From contig JAKEFG010000019.1 of assembly GCA_022616195.1 (NCBI GenBank), positions 1 to 35,732 on the forward strand: a stretch of DNA of 35,732 nucleotides, written 5' to 3'. Below, piece by piece: positions 21,677 to 29,182 of this stretch. The notes beneath the pieces are model-generated. The model saw only the letters and a list, made by a program, of their open reading frames with translations. It was not told the DNA's origin and searched no databases. Made by a program: the position numbers and the translations under genes. Numbering within the stretch: position 1 is the first letter of the stretch; the number at the start of each line of letters is the position of its first letter. Origin of the DNA: Candidatus Wolfebacteria bacterium (lineage in GTDB: Bacteria > Patescibacteriota > Minisyncoccia > Phycocordibacterales > EsbW-18).

Positions 21677-22099
21677 ATGCTCTTTCCCAAGAAAGTAAAA
21701 CACAGAAAGTGGCAGACGATGCGGAGAAATCCGAGGCGCAAAGCGCTGGCATCGCGCGGCACGGAGGTCTCTTTTGGTTCATTCGGCGTAAAGGCAACGA
21801 GTGTCGGGCGCATCACATCCAACCAGATTGAGGCGTCGCGCCGGGTCATACGGCGTGCGCTTGGGAAAAGCGGTTCTCTGTGGGTACGTATTTTCCCTGA
21901 TCGTCCGTATACTGCCAAAGGCGGCGAGGTCGGCATGGGCAAGGGGAAAGGTGAACCGCAGGGCTTCCTTGTAGAAGTGAAGCCGGGACGCGTTCTCTTT
22001 GAGGTTGACGGTGTTCCAGAGGATGTAGCGCGTGAGTCACTTCGCAAGGCAGGAGCAAAGCTTCCGGTCAAGACAAAAGTTGTAGCGCGCGAAGGCTAA
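21677..22099 (+). CDS. rplP: Ribosomal protein L16 (uL16)
   Basis: 140 residues, normal. MLFPKKVKHRKWQTMRRNPR at the start, FGVKATSVGRITSNQIEASRRV, and the conserved loop GEVGMGKGKGEPQGFLVEVKPGRVLFEV near the peptidyl-transferase centre, all intact. rpmC follows after two bases. Confidence 0.97.
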   Translation: MLFPKKVKHRKWQTMRRNPRRKALASRGTEVSFGSFGVKATSVGRITSNQIEASRRVIRRALGKSGSLWVRIFPDRPYTAKGGEVGMGKGKGEPQGFLVEVKPGRVLFEVDGVPEDVARESLRKAGAKLPVKTKVVAREG

Positions 22100-22101
22100 C
22101 T

Positions 22102-22305
22102 ATGGCAAAGGACGATTTACACAAAAAGACGGACGGTGACCTGAAGAAAGAGCTACGCGACAGACAGAAAGCGCTACAGCAGTTTCGGTTCGGTTCTGCA
22201 GGGAGCCGCACCCGAAATGTTAAGGAAGGGCACAATCTACGCCGCGATATCGCTCGCCTGTTCACCGAACTCAACGCTCGCCATCGTGTTGGGGGCACAA
22301 AGTAA
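22102..22305 (+). CDS. rpmC: Ribosomal protein L29 (uL29)
   Basis: 67 residues forming two helices: DDLHKKTDGDLKKELRDRQKAL, a turn with FRFGSAGSRTRNVKEGHNL, and RRDIARLFTELNAR. The family pattern EL...R....L..LRF followed by (I)RRxIARxxT is kept. It lies at the tunnel exit beside L23. Confidence 0.93.
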   Translation: MAKDDLHKKTDGDLKKELRDRQKALQQFRFGSAGSRTRNVKEGHNLRRDIARLFTELNARHRVGGTK

Positions 22306-22308
22306 TAT

Positions 22309-22569
22309 ATGGTAGAAAAAAATCTACAGCCGAATACAGGGAAGGTGACGAAGACACTTCGCGGGACAGTTGTGTCCGATAAGATGCAGGGCACCATTGT
22401 TGTGCTGGTGGAGGACTATGTAAAGCATCCCACCTACGGCAAGTATACGAAGCGCCAAAAGCGCTACGCGGTTGACAACCCAAACGGAAGCTACAAGATT
22501 GGGGACACGGTTACTATAGAGTCGTGCCGCCCGCTCTCGAAAACCAAAAGTTTTCGAATAGTTCCTTAG
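22309..22569 (+). CDS. rpsQ: Ribosomal protein S17 (uS17)
   Basis: 86 residues, an OB fold: KTLRGTVVSDKMQGTIVVLVEDYVKHPTYGKYTKRQKRYAVD and a final IGDTVTIESCRPLSKTKSFRIV, the standard S17 end. It normally precedes rplN directly; here a four-helix-bundle guest gene intervenes. Confidence 0.96.
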   Translation: MVEKNLQPNTGKVTKTLRGTVVSDKMQGTIVVLVEDYVKHPTYGKYTKRQKRYAVDNPNGSYKIGDTVTIESCRPLSKTKSFRIVP

Positions 22570-22581
22570 TTACACTTTGTT

Positions 22582-22987
22582 TTAGTTTATTAGTTTATGG
22601 CATCGGAGCTTGAGAATCTGAAGATTTACCAAATGGCGAGTGCACTTGAACTGGAAGTATATAAATCAACAAAATCATTTCCCGGGGACGAAAAATACAG
22701 AAGTATAGACCAGTTGCGTCGTTCTTCAGCATCGGTTACAAATAATATCGCCGAATCGTACGAAAAACGATCGCTTAAAGAGAGGGTGTATATTTGGGGG
22801 GATATTGTTAAAGGCGAGGCACAGGAAACAAAGAACGGATTGATGATGGCCTTACAAAAAGGATTTCACGACAATAAAGATGTTATTGACAGATACACAG
22901 AACTACTCAAAGCCGTCAGTGGGTACATTCGTTTTCTCAAAACTAACAGCGAGCATAGTGAGCGGAACCAATAAACTAATAAACTAA
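22582..22987 (+). mobile_element. Inverted-repeat-bracketed guest element (four-helix bundle 1)
   Basis: TTAGTTTATTAGTTTAT (22582-22598) and its exact complement (22971-22987), 17 bp, bracket one ORF. The left arm includes the first two bases of the guest ATG. The right arm includes its TAA, and the rplN GTG begins one base later. Element length is 406 bp. This is seen directly; mobility is inferred. Confidence 0.7.
22597..22974 (+). CDS. Four-helix-bundle protein of the 23S rRNA intervening-sequence family
   Basis: 125 residues, all helical. The diagnostic pattern is LRRSSASVTNNIAESYEKRS in the middle (family form xQ(L/M)RRSSxSxxxNIAEG), preceded by LKIYQMASALELEVYKSTKSFP and followed by GEAQETKNGL and a last long helix. 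These proteins (TIGR02436, S23) were first seen inside intervening sequences of 23S rRNA genes whose ends pair and are cut out of the rRNA. Their function is unknown. Here it is inserted between rpsQ and rplN and bracketed by inverted repeats. Confidence 0.85.
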   Translation: MASELENLKIYQMASALELEVYKSTKSFPGDEKYRSIDQLRRSSASVTNNIAESYEKRSLKERVYIWGDIVKGEAQETKNGLMMALQKGFHDNKDVIDRYTELLKAVSGYIRFLKTNSEHSERNQ

Positions 22988-22988
22988 C

Positions 22989-23360
22989 GTGATACAGCCA
23001 CAGACCATTCTGAAGATCAGCGACAACTCCGGCGCAAAAATCGGAAGAGTATTCAAGATTCTCGGGAGTTCAAAACGGCGCTATGCGCGCATCGGGGACA
23101 CGGTAGTGCTCTCAGTGCAGGTTGCCGAACCGCGTAAACAGGTCAAGAAAAAGGAAGTACTCCACGCGGTAATTGTCCGGCAGACGCAGCCGTTCCGCCG
23201 CAAGGACGGCTCATATATTCGCTTTGATGAGAACGCGGCGGTGATACTGGAAAAGGGTAAACTTGAGCCGAAGGCAAATCGTATTTTCGGGCCGATTCCG
23301 CGTGAGCTCGGCGAACGCGGCTACCAGAAAATCGTCTCGCTCGCTCCAGAAGTCGTTTAG
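22989..23360 (+). CDS. rplN: Ribosomal protein L14 (uL14)
   Basis: 123 residues, normal, from a GTG: MIQPQTILKISDNSGAKIGR (family start MIQxxTxLxVADNSGAK), then ILGSSKRRYARIGDTVVLSV and IRFDENAAVILEKGKLEPKANRIFGPIPRELGERGYQKIVSLAPEV. The start codon abuts the right arm of the guest element, so pairing of the repeats could affect its translation. L14 contacts 16S rRNA across the subunit interface. Confidence 0.96.
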   Translation: MIQPQTILKISDNSGAKIGRVFKILGSSKRRYARIGDTVVLSVQVAEPRKQVKKKEVLHAVIVRQTQPFRRKDGSYIRFDENAAVILEKGKLEPKANRIFGPIPRELGERGYQKIVSLAPEVV

Positions 23361-23370
23361 ACACAAGTGT

Positions 23371-23592
23371 ATGCACGTCAAAAAGGGAGACAAAGTGAAG
23401 ATACTGACTGGAAAAGACCGCGGAAAGACGGGAAAGATCATCCGCGCGATGCCGAAGCGCGAGCAGGTTATCGTTGAAGGACTCAATCTTTCGAAGAAGC
23501 ACAAGCGAGCGCGCAAGAGCAACGAAAAGGGGCAGATTATCGAGAAACCGATGCCGATACATGTTTCCAACGTCCGAAAAGTCAAGGAGTGA
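23371..23592 (+). CDS. rplX: Ribosomal protein L24 (uL24), short form
   Basis: 73 residues from the ATG at 23371, below the usual ~100. The KOW motif KKGDKVKILTGKDRGKTGKI is intact, followed by VEGLNLSKKHKRARKSNEKGQIIEKPMPIHVSNV; the usual C-terminal zinc-ribbon-like part is absent. The frame is open upstream into rplN, but the KOW start fixes the ATG. It ends in TGA, showing that TGA is a stop here. It initiates 50S assembly. Confidence 0.93.
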   Translation: MHVKKGDKVKILTGKDRGKTGKIIRAMPKREQVIVEGLNLSKKHKRARKSNEKGQIIEKPMPIHVSNVRKVKE

Positions 23593-23621
23593 GCAGAGCG
23601 AGCGACTAGGGTTTTCAGGAT

Positions 23622-23672
23622 CCAGCCCTTATTTTTCAAGTTGTTTTATTCAATTCAGAAAATAAGGGCTGG
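23622..23672 (+). repeat. ORF-less inverted repeat between rplX and rplE
   Basis: CCAGCCCTTATTTT (23622-23635) and its exact complement (23659-23672), separated by 23 bases. It resembles the guest-element repeats but holds no gene; it could be a remnant, a processing site or an inefficient terminator. Confidence 0.6.
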
Positions 23673-23720
23673 GTGGTGATTGTTTCTAAGTTCGTGTACA
23701 CTCACTAAGAAAAATCAACC

Positions 23721-24275
23721 ATGGGACACACCAAAAAACAACAACAGAAAGCTTTTGAGACACTTAAGGAACAGTTTGCATATACAAGTCCGATGGCGGC
23801 TCCCGCTTTGGAGAAAGTGGTGGTGGCTGTCGGCACGGGGTCGCTCCCCGACAAGAACAAGGTGGAGATCATTGAGGACCGCCTTGCAAAAATCACGGGA
23901 CAGAAACCGGCGCCGCGTCCGGCCAAGAAGTCCATCGCAAGCTTCAAGACCCGCATAGGGCAGATCATCGGCTACCAGGTCACGCTTCGCGGCGCTCGTA
24001 TGTATGATTTTTTGGACAGATTTTTGCATGTGGCATTGCCGCGCTCGCGCGACTTCCAGGGCGTCAAGCCCTCGGCGCTGGACGAGATGGGGAATCTCAC
24101 CATCGGTGTCAAAGAGCACACTATTTTTCCCGAGACCTCGGATGAAGAGCTCAAGGATATTTTTGGCCTCTCGGTAACCATTGTAACGAGCGCGAGAGAC
24201 CGGGAGGAGGCACTCGCATTTCTTGAAACAGTTGGTGTGCCGTTTCGAGCCACTGACACAAAAGGCGGAAAGTAG
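23721..24275 (+). CDS. rplE: Ribosomal protein L5 (uL5)
   Basis: 184 residues, normal. Landmarks: KVVVAVGTGSLPDKNKVEIIE, ITGQKPAPRPAKKSIASFKTRIGQIIGYQVTLRG and FLDRFLHVALPRSRDFQGV...LTIGVKEHTIFPE. It binds 5S rRNA and contacts the P-site tRNA. It lies 128 bases after rplX, with the hairpin 23622-23672 and a weak -10 (TACACT, 23697-23702) between. rpsN is separated from it by 210 bases of structured leader. Confidence 0.97.
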   Translation: MGHTKKQQQKAFETLKEQFAYTSPMAAPALEKVVVAVGTGSLPDKNKVEIIEDRLAKITGQKPAPRPAKKSIASFKTRIGQIIGYQVTLRGARMYDFLDRFLHVALPRSRDFQGVKPSALDEMGNLTIGVKEHTIFPETSDEELKDIFGLSVTIVTSARDREEALAFLETVGVPFRATDTKGGK

Positions 24276-24278
24276 CTC

Positions 24279-24307
24279 TTTACTTTTATCTCTCAGCTTG
24301 CTAGTAT
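24279..24307 (+). promoter_or_regulatory. Promoter of the rpsN-to-secY segment
   Basis: TTTACT (24279-24284), 17-base spacer, TAGTAT (24302-24307) preceded by TGC. Transcription would begin near 24314 and carry a ~170-base leader. Confidence 0.6.
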
Positions 24308-24313
24308 GGACGC

Positions 24314-24485
24314 ACCCCGTTGGGGCATTATTACGCTGTGGAATGGCACCACAGCCCCATTTTTACCTGTTGGGTCGTGTCATTTCGGTGTGGTGTTGAT
24401 TCAAGCCACCGAGCACTTTGGACTCACCAGTAAAAATGGAGCTGGATGCTCATTTTTGCAGTTGTTCACCAGTTCGCAAGCAAAA
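24314..24485 (+). promoter_or_regulatory. Structured rpsN leader with an attenuator-like hairpin
   Basis: CCCC-GTT-GGGG at the start competes with pairing of that GGGG to the CCCC after GCTGTGG-AATGGCA-CCACAGC (24335-24355). That hairpin is followed by CCCATTTTT, a terminator-like arrangement. A second hairpin AAAAATGGAGC/GCTCATTTTT lies near 24433-24458. The frame of rpsN is open through the leader from an ATG at 24306, which coincides with the -10 region and so is not a likely start. Confidence 0.5.
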
Positions 24486-24671
24486 ATGGCAAAGAAATCA
24501 GTCATTGCACGGTCTCAAAAGGAGCCGAAGTTCCAGTCTCGCGTGGTGCGACGTTGTTTTCGTTGCGGACGGAAGCGCGGGTTCATGCGAGATTTTAATC
24601 TTTGTCGCATCTGCTTCCGCGAGCTCGCTAACGAGGGGAAAATCCCTGGGGTGCGAAAATCATCATGGTAA
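24486..24671 (+). CDS. rpsN: Ribosomal protein S14 (uS14), zinc-binding short form
   Basis: 61 residues from the ATG at 24486, the standard length of the zinc type (type Z). Two CxxC pairs, CFRC and CRIC, flank [12 protein letters not shown], so zinc binding is expected, and the end GVRKSSW is typical. S14 helps assemble the 30S head. Its stop overlaps the rpsH start by seven bases, so the two are translationally coupled. The long leader before it is described separately. Confidence 0.96.
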   Translation: MAKKSVIARSQKEPKFQSRVVRRCFRCGRKRGFMRDFNLCRICFRELANEGKIPGVRKSSW

Positions 24672-25057
24672 CTGACCCGATTGCAGATTTCATTGTACAA
24701 CTTAAAAATGCCGGTGCTGTGGGCAAAGCATCGGTTGGTATTCCGTATTCCAACGTGACGTTTGCCGTTGCGCAGTTGCTCAAGCGGGAAGGATATGTTG
24801 ATGAAGTATCCAAGCGCGGTAAGAGGGGGAAGAAGACGATTGAGGTTGCGCTTCGCTATGACGATGACGAGCCGCGCATTACGAACGTGCGGCGTGTTTC
24901 TAAGCCATCGCGTCGAGTGTACTGGGGAGTGCGTGATATCAGACCTGTCCGTCAGGGACATGGTCTTGTTGTGTTGTCTACGCCAAAAGGGGTGGCCTCT
25001 GGAGCGGATGCGCGGAAGAGCGGTGTCGGCGGCGAGGTGTTGTTTGAACTGTGGTAA
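24665..25057 (+). CDS. rpsH: Ribosomal protein S8 (uS8)
   Basis: 130 residues, normal. [26 protein letters not shown] at the start and the conserved C-terminal [26 protein letters not shown] (family STSxGxMSDxxARxxxxGGExLCxxW). In E. coli S8 represses the spc operon. It overlaps rpsN by seven bases, so the rpsN leader would also govern it. Confidence 0.97.
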   Translation: MVTDPIADFIVQLKNAGAVGKASVGIPYSNVTFAVAQLLKREGYVDEVSKRGKRGKKTIEVALRYDDDEPRITNVRRVSKPSRRVYWGVRDIRPVRQGHGLVVLSTPKGVASGADARKSGVGGEVLFELW

Positions 25058-25065
25058 ATATCTCT

Positions 25066-25611
25066 ATGTCACGAATTGGTAAACAAGAACTCGCAATACC
25101 TTCCGGCACAACCGTTCGTGTTGAAGAAAATCGCGTTATAGTGAATGGTCCAAAGGGCGAGCTCGCTCGTACTCTTCGTCCTGATGTTGCGGTATCTGTC
25201 GGGGGCGATGTGGTGACTCTTACGCCGACGAAGAAAACCAAATTCGCTAATGCTTTGTGGGGCACGTACGCGTCACACATTGCGAACATGCTTAGCGGTG
25301 TCAACGCGCCATACGAGAAAGTACTCATTATTGAAGGTGTTGGTTTCAAAGCGGTGGTACACGGAAGTGAACTCGTGCTCTCGCTCGGTTTCTCACACCC
25401 CGTAAAACTTACCATTCCGGAGGGTATCGCCGTTGCTGTTGAGAAAGAGCGTATTACGATAACCGGCATTGATAAAGAACTTGTCGGACACTTCACGGCA
25501 AAGATTCGTGCACAGAAGAAACCGGAACCGTTCAAAGGCAAGGGTATCCGTTACGAGAATGAAGTTATTCGCCGCAAAGCAGGCAAGAAAGCGGTGAGCA
25601 GTGCAGCGTAG
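25066..25611 (+). CDS. rplF: Ribosomal protein L6 (uL6)
   Basis: 181 residues from the ATG at 25066 (MSRIGKQELAIPSGTTV); a GTG at 25051 lies within rpsH. Two tandem L6 folds, the second with FSHPVKLTIPEGI, ITGIDKELVGHFTAKIRAQKKPEPFKGKGIRYENEVI. It binds near the sarcin-ricin loop. Normal length, nothing missing. Confidence 0.97.
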   Translation: MSRIGKQELAIPSGTTVRVEENRVIVNGPKGELARTLRPDVAVSVGGDVVTLTPTKKTKFANALWGTYASHIANMLSGVNAPYEKVLIIEGVGFKAVVHGSELVLSLGFSHPVKLTIPEGIAVAVEKERITITGIDKELVGHFTAKIRAQKKPEPFKGKGIRYENEVIRRKAGKKAVSSAA

Positions 25612-25625
25612 CCGTACTACATACT

Positions 25626-25979
25626 ATGCAAAGTAGAACACAACTAAAGACGGCACGACGGGTACGACGCCACAAGCGGGTACGTTCGACAGTGAAAGGT
25701 ACCGCATCCCGCCCGCGTCTCGCTGTCTTTCGCTCCAATAAATACACCTATGCCCAACTTATTGATGATGTGGCGGAGAAAACTCTGATTGCCGCGAATT
25801 CCCGCGGGGCATCCGGAAAGACGGAACTTGAGCGGGCGAAGGAAGTTGGTGCGGTACTTGCAAAGAGGGCATTGGAAAAGAAAATTACAGAGGCTGTTTT
25901 TGACCGCGGTGGGTTTCTCTATGCGGGGCGGGTGAAAGCAGTTGCTGAGGGAGCTCGCGGAGAAGGACTCACCTTGTAA
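25626..25979 (+). CDS. rplR: Ribosomal protein L18 (uL18)
   Basis: 117 residues. N-terminal basic segment RTQLKTARRVRRHKRVRSTV, then GTASRPRLAVFRSNKYTYAQLIDDVAEKTLIAANS and the C-terminal AVFDRGGFLYAGRVKAVAEGARGEGLTL (family FDRGGY.YHGRVKALAEAAREaGL.F). It binds 5S rRNA with L5. Confidence 0.96.
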   Translation: MQSRTQLKTARRVRRHKRVRSTVKGTASRPRLAVFRSNKYTYAQLIDDVAEKTLIAANSRGASGKTELERAKEVGAVLAKRALEKKITEAVFDRGGFLYAGRVKAVAEGARGEGLTL

Positions 25980-25984
25980 TACAT

Positions 25985-26638
25985 ATGGCAGAGGAGACGG
26001 TACAAAAAGACACAGGGAAAGAAACGCCGAAAACGCCAGGGAGCACGGCACAGGGGCGTGGCCGTATGCGGCGCAACACACGACGTCGCACGCCGCGCGA
26101 ACGAACACGTCCCGAATTTGAGCACAAAGTCATTGATGTGCGGCGTGTCACACGCGTTGTTGCCGGCGGGCGGCGTTTCAGCTTCAGCGTGACCTTGGTC
26201 GCGGGGAACCGCAAAGGGTCCGTTGGCGTGGGCATTGGCAAGGCCGGCGATACCGCGCTCGCGATTGAAAAGGCGATGCGTGACGCGAAACGACATATGA
26301 TACAGATTCCTCGCACCGATACTGACTCAATTCCGCACGAGGTCGGTGCAAAATATGCGAGCGTCCAACTTAAAATTTTTCCCGCTCCTGGCAAAGGTGG
26401 TCTCACGGCCGGAAGTGCCGTGCGCATCGTGCTTGAGCTTGCCGGTATTAAGGCGGTTGGTGCTAAAATTCTTTCACGCACCAAAAACAAGGTAAACATC
26501 GCGCGCGCTGCCATCCTTGCGCTTAAGAAACTTCCGGGCGCGAAAGACGCACCGGTGGCACACGCGCCGCGAGAGCGAGGGCGCGATCCGGTCCGCCATG
26601 CCGGGGGGCAGACAGGCTCACCAGCGTTCGCTAAGTAA
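25985..26638 (+). CDS. rpsE: Ribosomal protein S5 (uS5) with N- and C-terminal extensions
   Basis: 217 residues against the usual ~165. The body runs from about residue 38 (EFEHKVIDVRRVTRVVAGGRRFSF) through GNRKGSVGVGIGKAGDTALAIEKAM to GGLTAGSAVRIVLELAGIKAVGAKIL. The first ~37 residues are Thr/Arg-rich, and ~28 residues after the body (APVAHAPRERGRDPVRHAG) are extra. S5 lies at the mRNA entry and affects fidelity. It is followed directly by rplO, so rpmD (L30) is absent. Confidence 0.96.
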   Translation: MAEETVQKDTGKETPKTPGSTAQGRGRMRRNTRRRTPRERTRPEFEHKVIDVRRVTRVVAGGRRFSFSVTLVAGNRKGSVGVGIGKAGDTALAIEKAMRDAKRHMIQIPRTDTDSIPHEVGAKYASVQLKIFPAPGKGGLTAGSAVRIVLELAGIKAVGAKILSRTKNKVNIARAAILALKKLPGAKDAPVAHAPRERGRDPVRHAGGQTGSPAFAK

Positions 26639-26645
26639 CATTGGC

Positions 26646-27098
26646 ATGCAGCTTCACGAATTACAACGAAAAACGCCGTTGCGGAGAAAGAAGCGCGTGG
26701 GGCGCGGCGGGAAGCGCGGGAAGACCTCGGGGCGCGGGCACAAGGGGCAGAAAGCGCGCGCCGGGCACAAGATGCGCCCGGAAATGCGCGATATCATCAA
26801 AAAACTTCCCAAGCGCCGCGGCTATGGTAAAAACCGCGGACGAACGGTAAACCCGCGAGCGCTCCCGCCGCAGGTGGTGAACCTCCGCGATCTCGAGGGC
26901 GTATTTGCGGAAGGTGACGAGATAACACCCCGCTCGCTTCTTGAGAAAGGACTTGTGCGCCGTGGACGCGGCGGCATACCTCGCGTTAAGATTCTCAGCG
27001 TTGGCGATTTTACCAAACGGTGCAAGGTTTCCGGGTGCAAGGTCTCGGCATCTGCGCTTGAGAAACTCACGAAGGCGGGAACAACTGTTGTTTCATAG
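26646..27098 (+). CDS. rplO: Ribosomal protein L15 (uL15)
   Basis: 150 residues from the ATG at 26646 (MQLHELQRKTPLRRKKRVGRG). The Gly/Arg-rich N-terminal arm GKRGKTSGRGHKGQKARAGHKMRPEM is typical, and the C-terminal globular part (VNLRDLEGVF, KILSVGDFTKRCKVSGCKVSASALEKLTKAG) is complete. The frame is open upstream into rpsE. secY follows after five bases. Confidence 0.96.
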   Translation: MQLHELQRKTPLRRKKRVGRGGKRGKTSGRGHKGQKARAGHKMRPEMRDIIKKLPKRRGYGKNRGRTVNPRALPPQVVNLRDLEGVFAEGDEITPRSLLEKGLVRRGRGGIPRVKILSVGDFTKRCKVSGCKVSASALEKLTKAGTTVVS

Positions 27099-27103
27099 TA
27101 GTC

Positions 27104-28366
27104 ATGCTGCAAAAACTTAAACTCATCATAAACGACACAAGTTTGCGCAACAGAATTCTCTTTGTGCTTGTGGCGCTTATCGTGTTCCGCATACTCGCTA
27201 ATATCCCGATTCCCGGCATTGACGTGGTGGCGCTCGGTGAGCTCTTTGCCAATAACCAATTCTTGGGACTTCTCAATATTTTCTCGGGTGGCGGACTCTC
27301 TTCGCTCTCCATCGTGATGCTCGGTGTCGGTCCCTACATTACTGCAAGCATCATCATGCAGCTTTTGACCATTATGTCGCCGCAGCTCAAGGCGATGTAC
27401 CAGGAGGAGGGCGAAGCGGGTCGCCGGAAGTTTGCCCAGTACTCGCGCTTGCTCACCGTTCCCCTGGCGGTGATTCAAGGATTCGGCTTTCTGATTCTCC
27501 TCCAACGGCACGGCGTCATTGAGGGTCTCGCGGGGCTTGACCTCGTGACGAACCTCGCGGTCATTACTGCTGGCTCCTTGCTCCTGACGTGGATAGGGGA
27601 GCTCATCAGCGAGTACGGCATCGGGAACGGCGTCTCGCTCATTATCTTCGCGGGCATTGTCGCAAGCATTCCGACCACGGTGCGCCAGCTCACGTTCACG
27701 TTTACCCCCGACCAGCTTCCCACGTACATTGCATTTCTCCTTGCCGCGGTGGTGATTACCTTGGGCGTGGTCATCGTGACGGAGGCGGAGCGCCCCATAC
27801 CCATCACCTACGCCAAGCGGGTCCGCGGCATGAAGGTCTACGGCGGCGTGTCCACATACCTTCCCTTGCGGGTTAACCAGGCGGGCGTCATCCCGATTAT
27901 CTTCGCACTCTCCATTTTGCTTTTCCCGCAAATGATAGTGAATTTTCTCGCCGGGAGCGGGAGCGCCGTCATCGCCACGGTGTCGGGCTTCATTCTGAAT
28001 ATTCTCAACAATCCGTGGGTGTACGCACTTCTCTACTTTATCCTGGTGTTCCTCTTCACCTACTTCTACACGGCGATTACCTTTGACCCGTCCACCATTG
28101 CCAAGAATCTGCAGAAGGGCGGGGCATTCGTTCCCGGCGTTCGCCCGGGCGGCTCTACCACGGACTATCTCTCCAAGGTGCTGACACGGCTCACGCTCGT
28201 TGGTGCGGTGTTCCTCGGCGTTATTGCGGTCCTCCCGCTTGCCATTCAGGCGGTTACCGGCATTGCCGCTTTCACCATCGGCGGCACGGCGCTCCTCATC
28301 GTGGTCTCCGTGGTCATTGACCTCGTGAAGAAGATAGACGCGCAGACAACGATGCGTGAATATTGA
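27104..28366 (+). CDS. secY: Protein translocase subunit SecY
   Basis: 420 residues with ten membrane helices. Landmarks: RILANIPIPGID in TM1, a plug-region LNIFSGGGLSSLSIVMLGVGPYITASIIMQLL, YGIGNGVSLIIFAGI, LRVNQAGVIPIIFA and TYFYTAITFDPSTIAKNLQKGGAFVPGVRPG, the ribosome-binding loop. It forms the membrane pore for exported proteins, which here would include the three signal-peptide proteins of the window. It closes the tightly packed run from rpsN. Confidence 0.98.
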   Translation: MLQKLKLIINDTSLRNRILFVLVALIVFRILANIPIPGIDVVALGELFANNQFLGLLNIFSGGGLSSLSIVMLGVGPYITASIIMQLLTIMSPQLKAMYQEEGEAGRRKFAQYSRLLTVPLAVIQGFGFLILLQRHGVIEGLAGLDLVTNLAVITAGSLLLTWIGELISEYGIGNGVSLIIFAGIVASIPTTVRQLTFTFTPDQLPTYIAFLLAAVVITLGVVIVTEAERPIPITYAKRVRGMKVYGGVSTYLPLRVNQAGVIPIIFALSILLFPQMIVNFLAGSGSAVIATVSGFILNILNNPWVYALLYFILVFLFTYFYTAITFDPSTIAKNLQKGGAFVPGVRPGGSTTDYLSKVLTRLTLVGAVFLGVIAVLPLAIQAVTGIAAFTIGGTALLIVVSVVIDLVKKIDAQTTMREY

Positions 28367-28412
28367 GCAAAACAGGAAGGCGAGTGCGCGAGCCGACCAT
28401 GTTTTGCTACAA

Positions 28413-28558
28413 CCCCGCCCCGCTTTTGCCGCCGCCGATAGGAGCGATGCGGGTGCGAATAGCACATTCCTCTTGCGCGAAGCATCGCTCCGCTGTGGCA
28501 CTCATTTTTATTCAGCAAACCACGAAACCTGTTATACTTTTGCAAAAGCGGGGCGGGG
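28413..28558 (+). repeat. ORF-less 17-bp inverted repeat between secY and adk
   Basis: CCCCGCCCCGCTTTTGC (28413-28429) and its exact complement (28542-28558). Nested inside, GGAGCGATGC (28441-28450) pairs with GCATCGCTCC (28482-28491). No convincing gene lies between. Size of the arms matches the guest elements, so it may be a guest that lost its ORF or a palindromic mini-element. Confidence 0.65.
28511..28538 (+). promoter_or_regulatory. Possible promoter of adk
   Basis: TATACT (28533-28538) with a poor -35 TTCAGC (28511-28516), spacer 16. The right arm of the inverted repeat would lie in the leader. Confidence 0.35.
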
Positions 28559-28582
28559 CTAGGCTCTAACTAAAATCCAACT

Positions 28583-29182
28583 ATGCAGCCAAAAGTATTC
28601 GTATTCATGGGGAAGTCGGGTTCTGGCAAGGGAACCCAAGCGGAGCTTCTCAAGGAGTATCTGGAGAAGCACGACGGAAGGAAGGTGCTCTATCTTGAAA
28701 CCGGCGGGGCGTTCCGCGAACTTGCCTCGCGCGACACGCATACTGGGCATGTGCTTGCAAAAGCAATGGAGACCGGCGACCTCGCCCCCGTCTTTCTCCC
28801 CGTCTGGGCATGGACGAGCTTTCTCGTGGACCACTACAGCGGCGAGGAACATGTCATCTTTGACGGACTCGCGCGCCGTCAGATTGAAGCGTCCATCTTG
28901 GACTCAGCGATGGAATTTTACGGCGTGGAGCACGTCAACATCATCTACATCAACGTGAGCGACATGTGGGCGCGCGAGCGGCTTCTGGGGCGCGGACGCG
29001 GTGACGACCACGAAGCGGAAATCAAGCGCCGACTCGCATGGTTTGCCGAGAACACCGTGCCTGCTCTTGAGTATTTTAAAAAGTACGAACGCGGGCACTT
29101 CCACGAGATAAACGGCGAACAGACAATACCGAATGTCCACGAGGACATTCTCAAGGGTCTAGGGTTTAGGGTAGAGGGGTAG
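28583..29182 (+). CDS. adk: Adenylate kinase family protein
   Basis: 199 residues. P-loop GKSGSGKGTQ at 11-20, an FDGLARRQIEA segment corresponding to the family DGFPR...QA, and the arginine-rich RERLLGRGRGDDHEAEIKRRL with the DD..E pattern of the lid-closing region. The LID insert is short. Secondary changes (FDGLARR instead of DGFPR) make the exact nucleotide specificity uncertain, but its position between secY and map is the usual place of adk. It would keep AMP/ADP/ATP in balance. Confidence 0.8.
   Translation: MQPKVFVFMGKSGSGKGTQAELLKEYLEKHDGRKVLYLETGGAFRELASRDTHTGHVLAKAMETGDLAPVFLPVWAWTSFLVDHYSGEEHVIFDGLARRQIEASILDSAMEFYGVEHVNIIYINVSDMWARERLLGRGRGDDHEAEIKRRLAWFAENTVPALEYFKKYERGHFHEINGEQTIPNVHEDILKGLGFRVEG

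Noticed and set aside
24306-24485. In-frame ATG 60 codons upstream of rpsN
   Set aside because: It falls in the -10 region of the predicted promoter, and the zinc-type S14 has its standard length from 24486.
26639-26645. Missing L30 gene as a novelty
   Set aside because: Absence of rpmD is already known for CPR bacteria; used only as lineage evidence.
26822-28501. A 559-codon open frame on the minus strand across rplO and secY
   Set aside because: It is antisense to two certain genes, has a low-complexity His/Arg/Asp/Glu composition from the GC bias of the opposite strand, and no family features.
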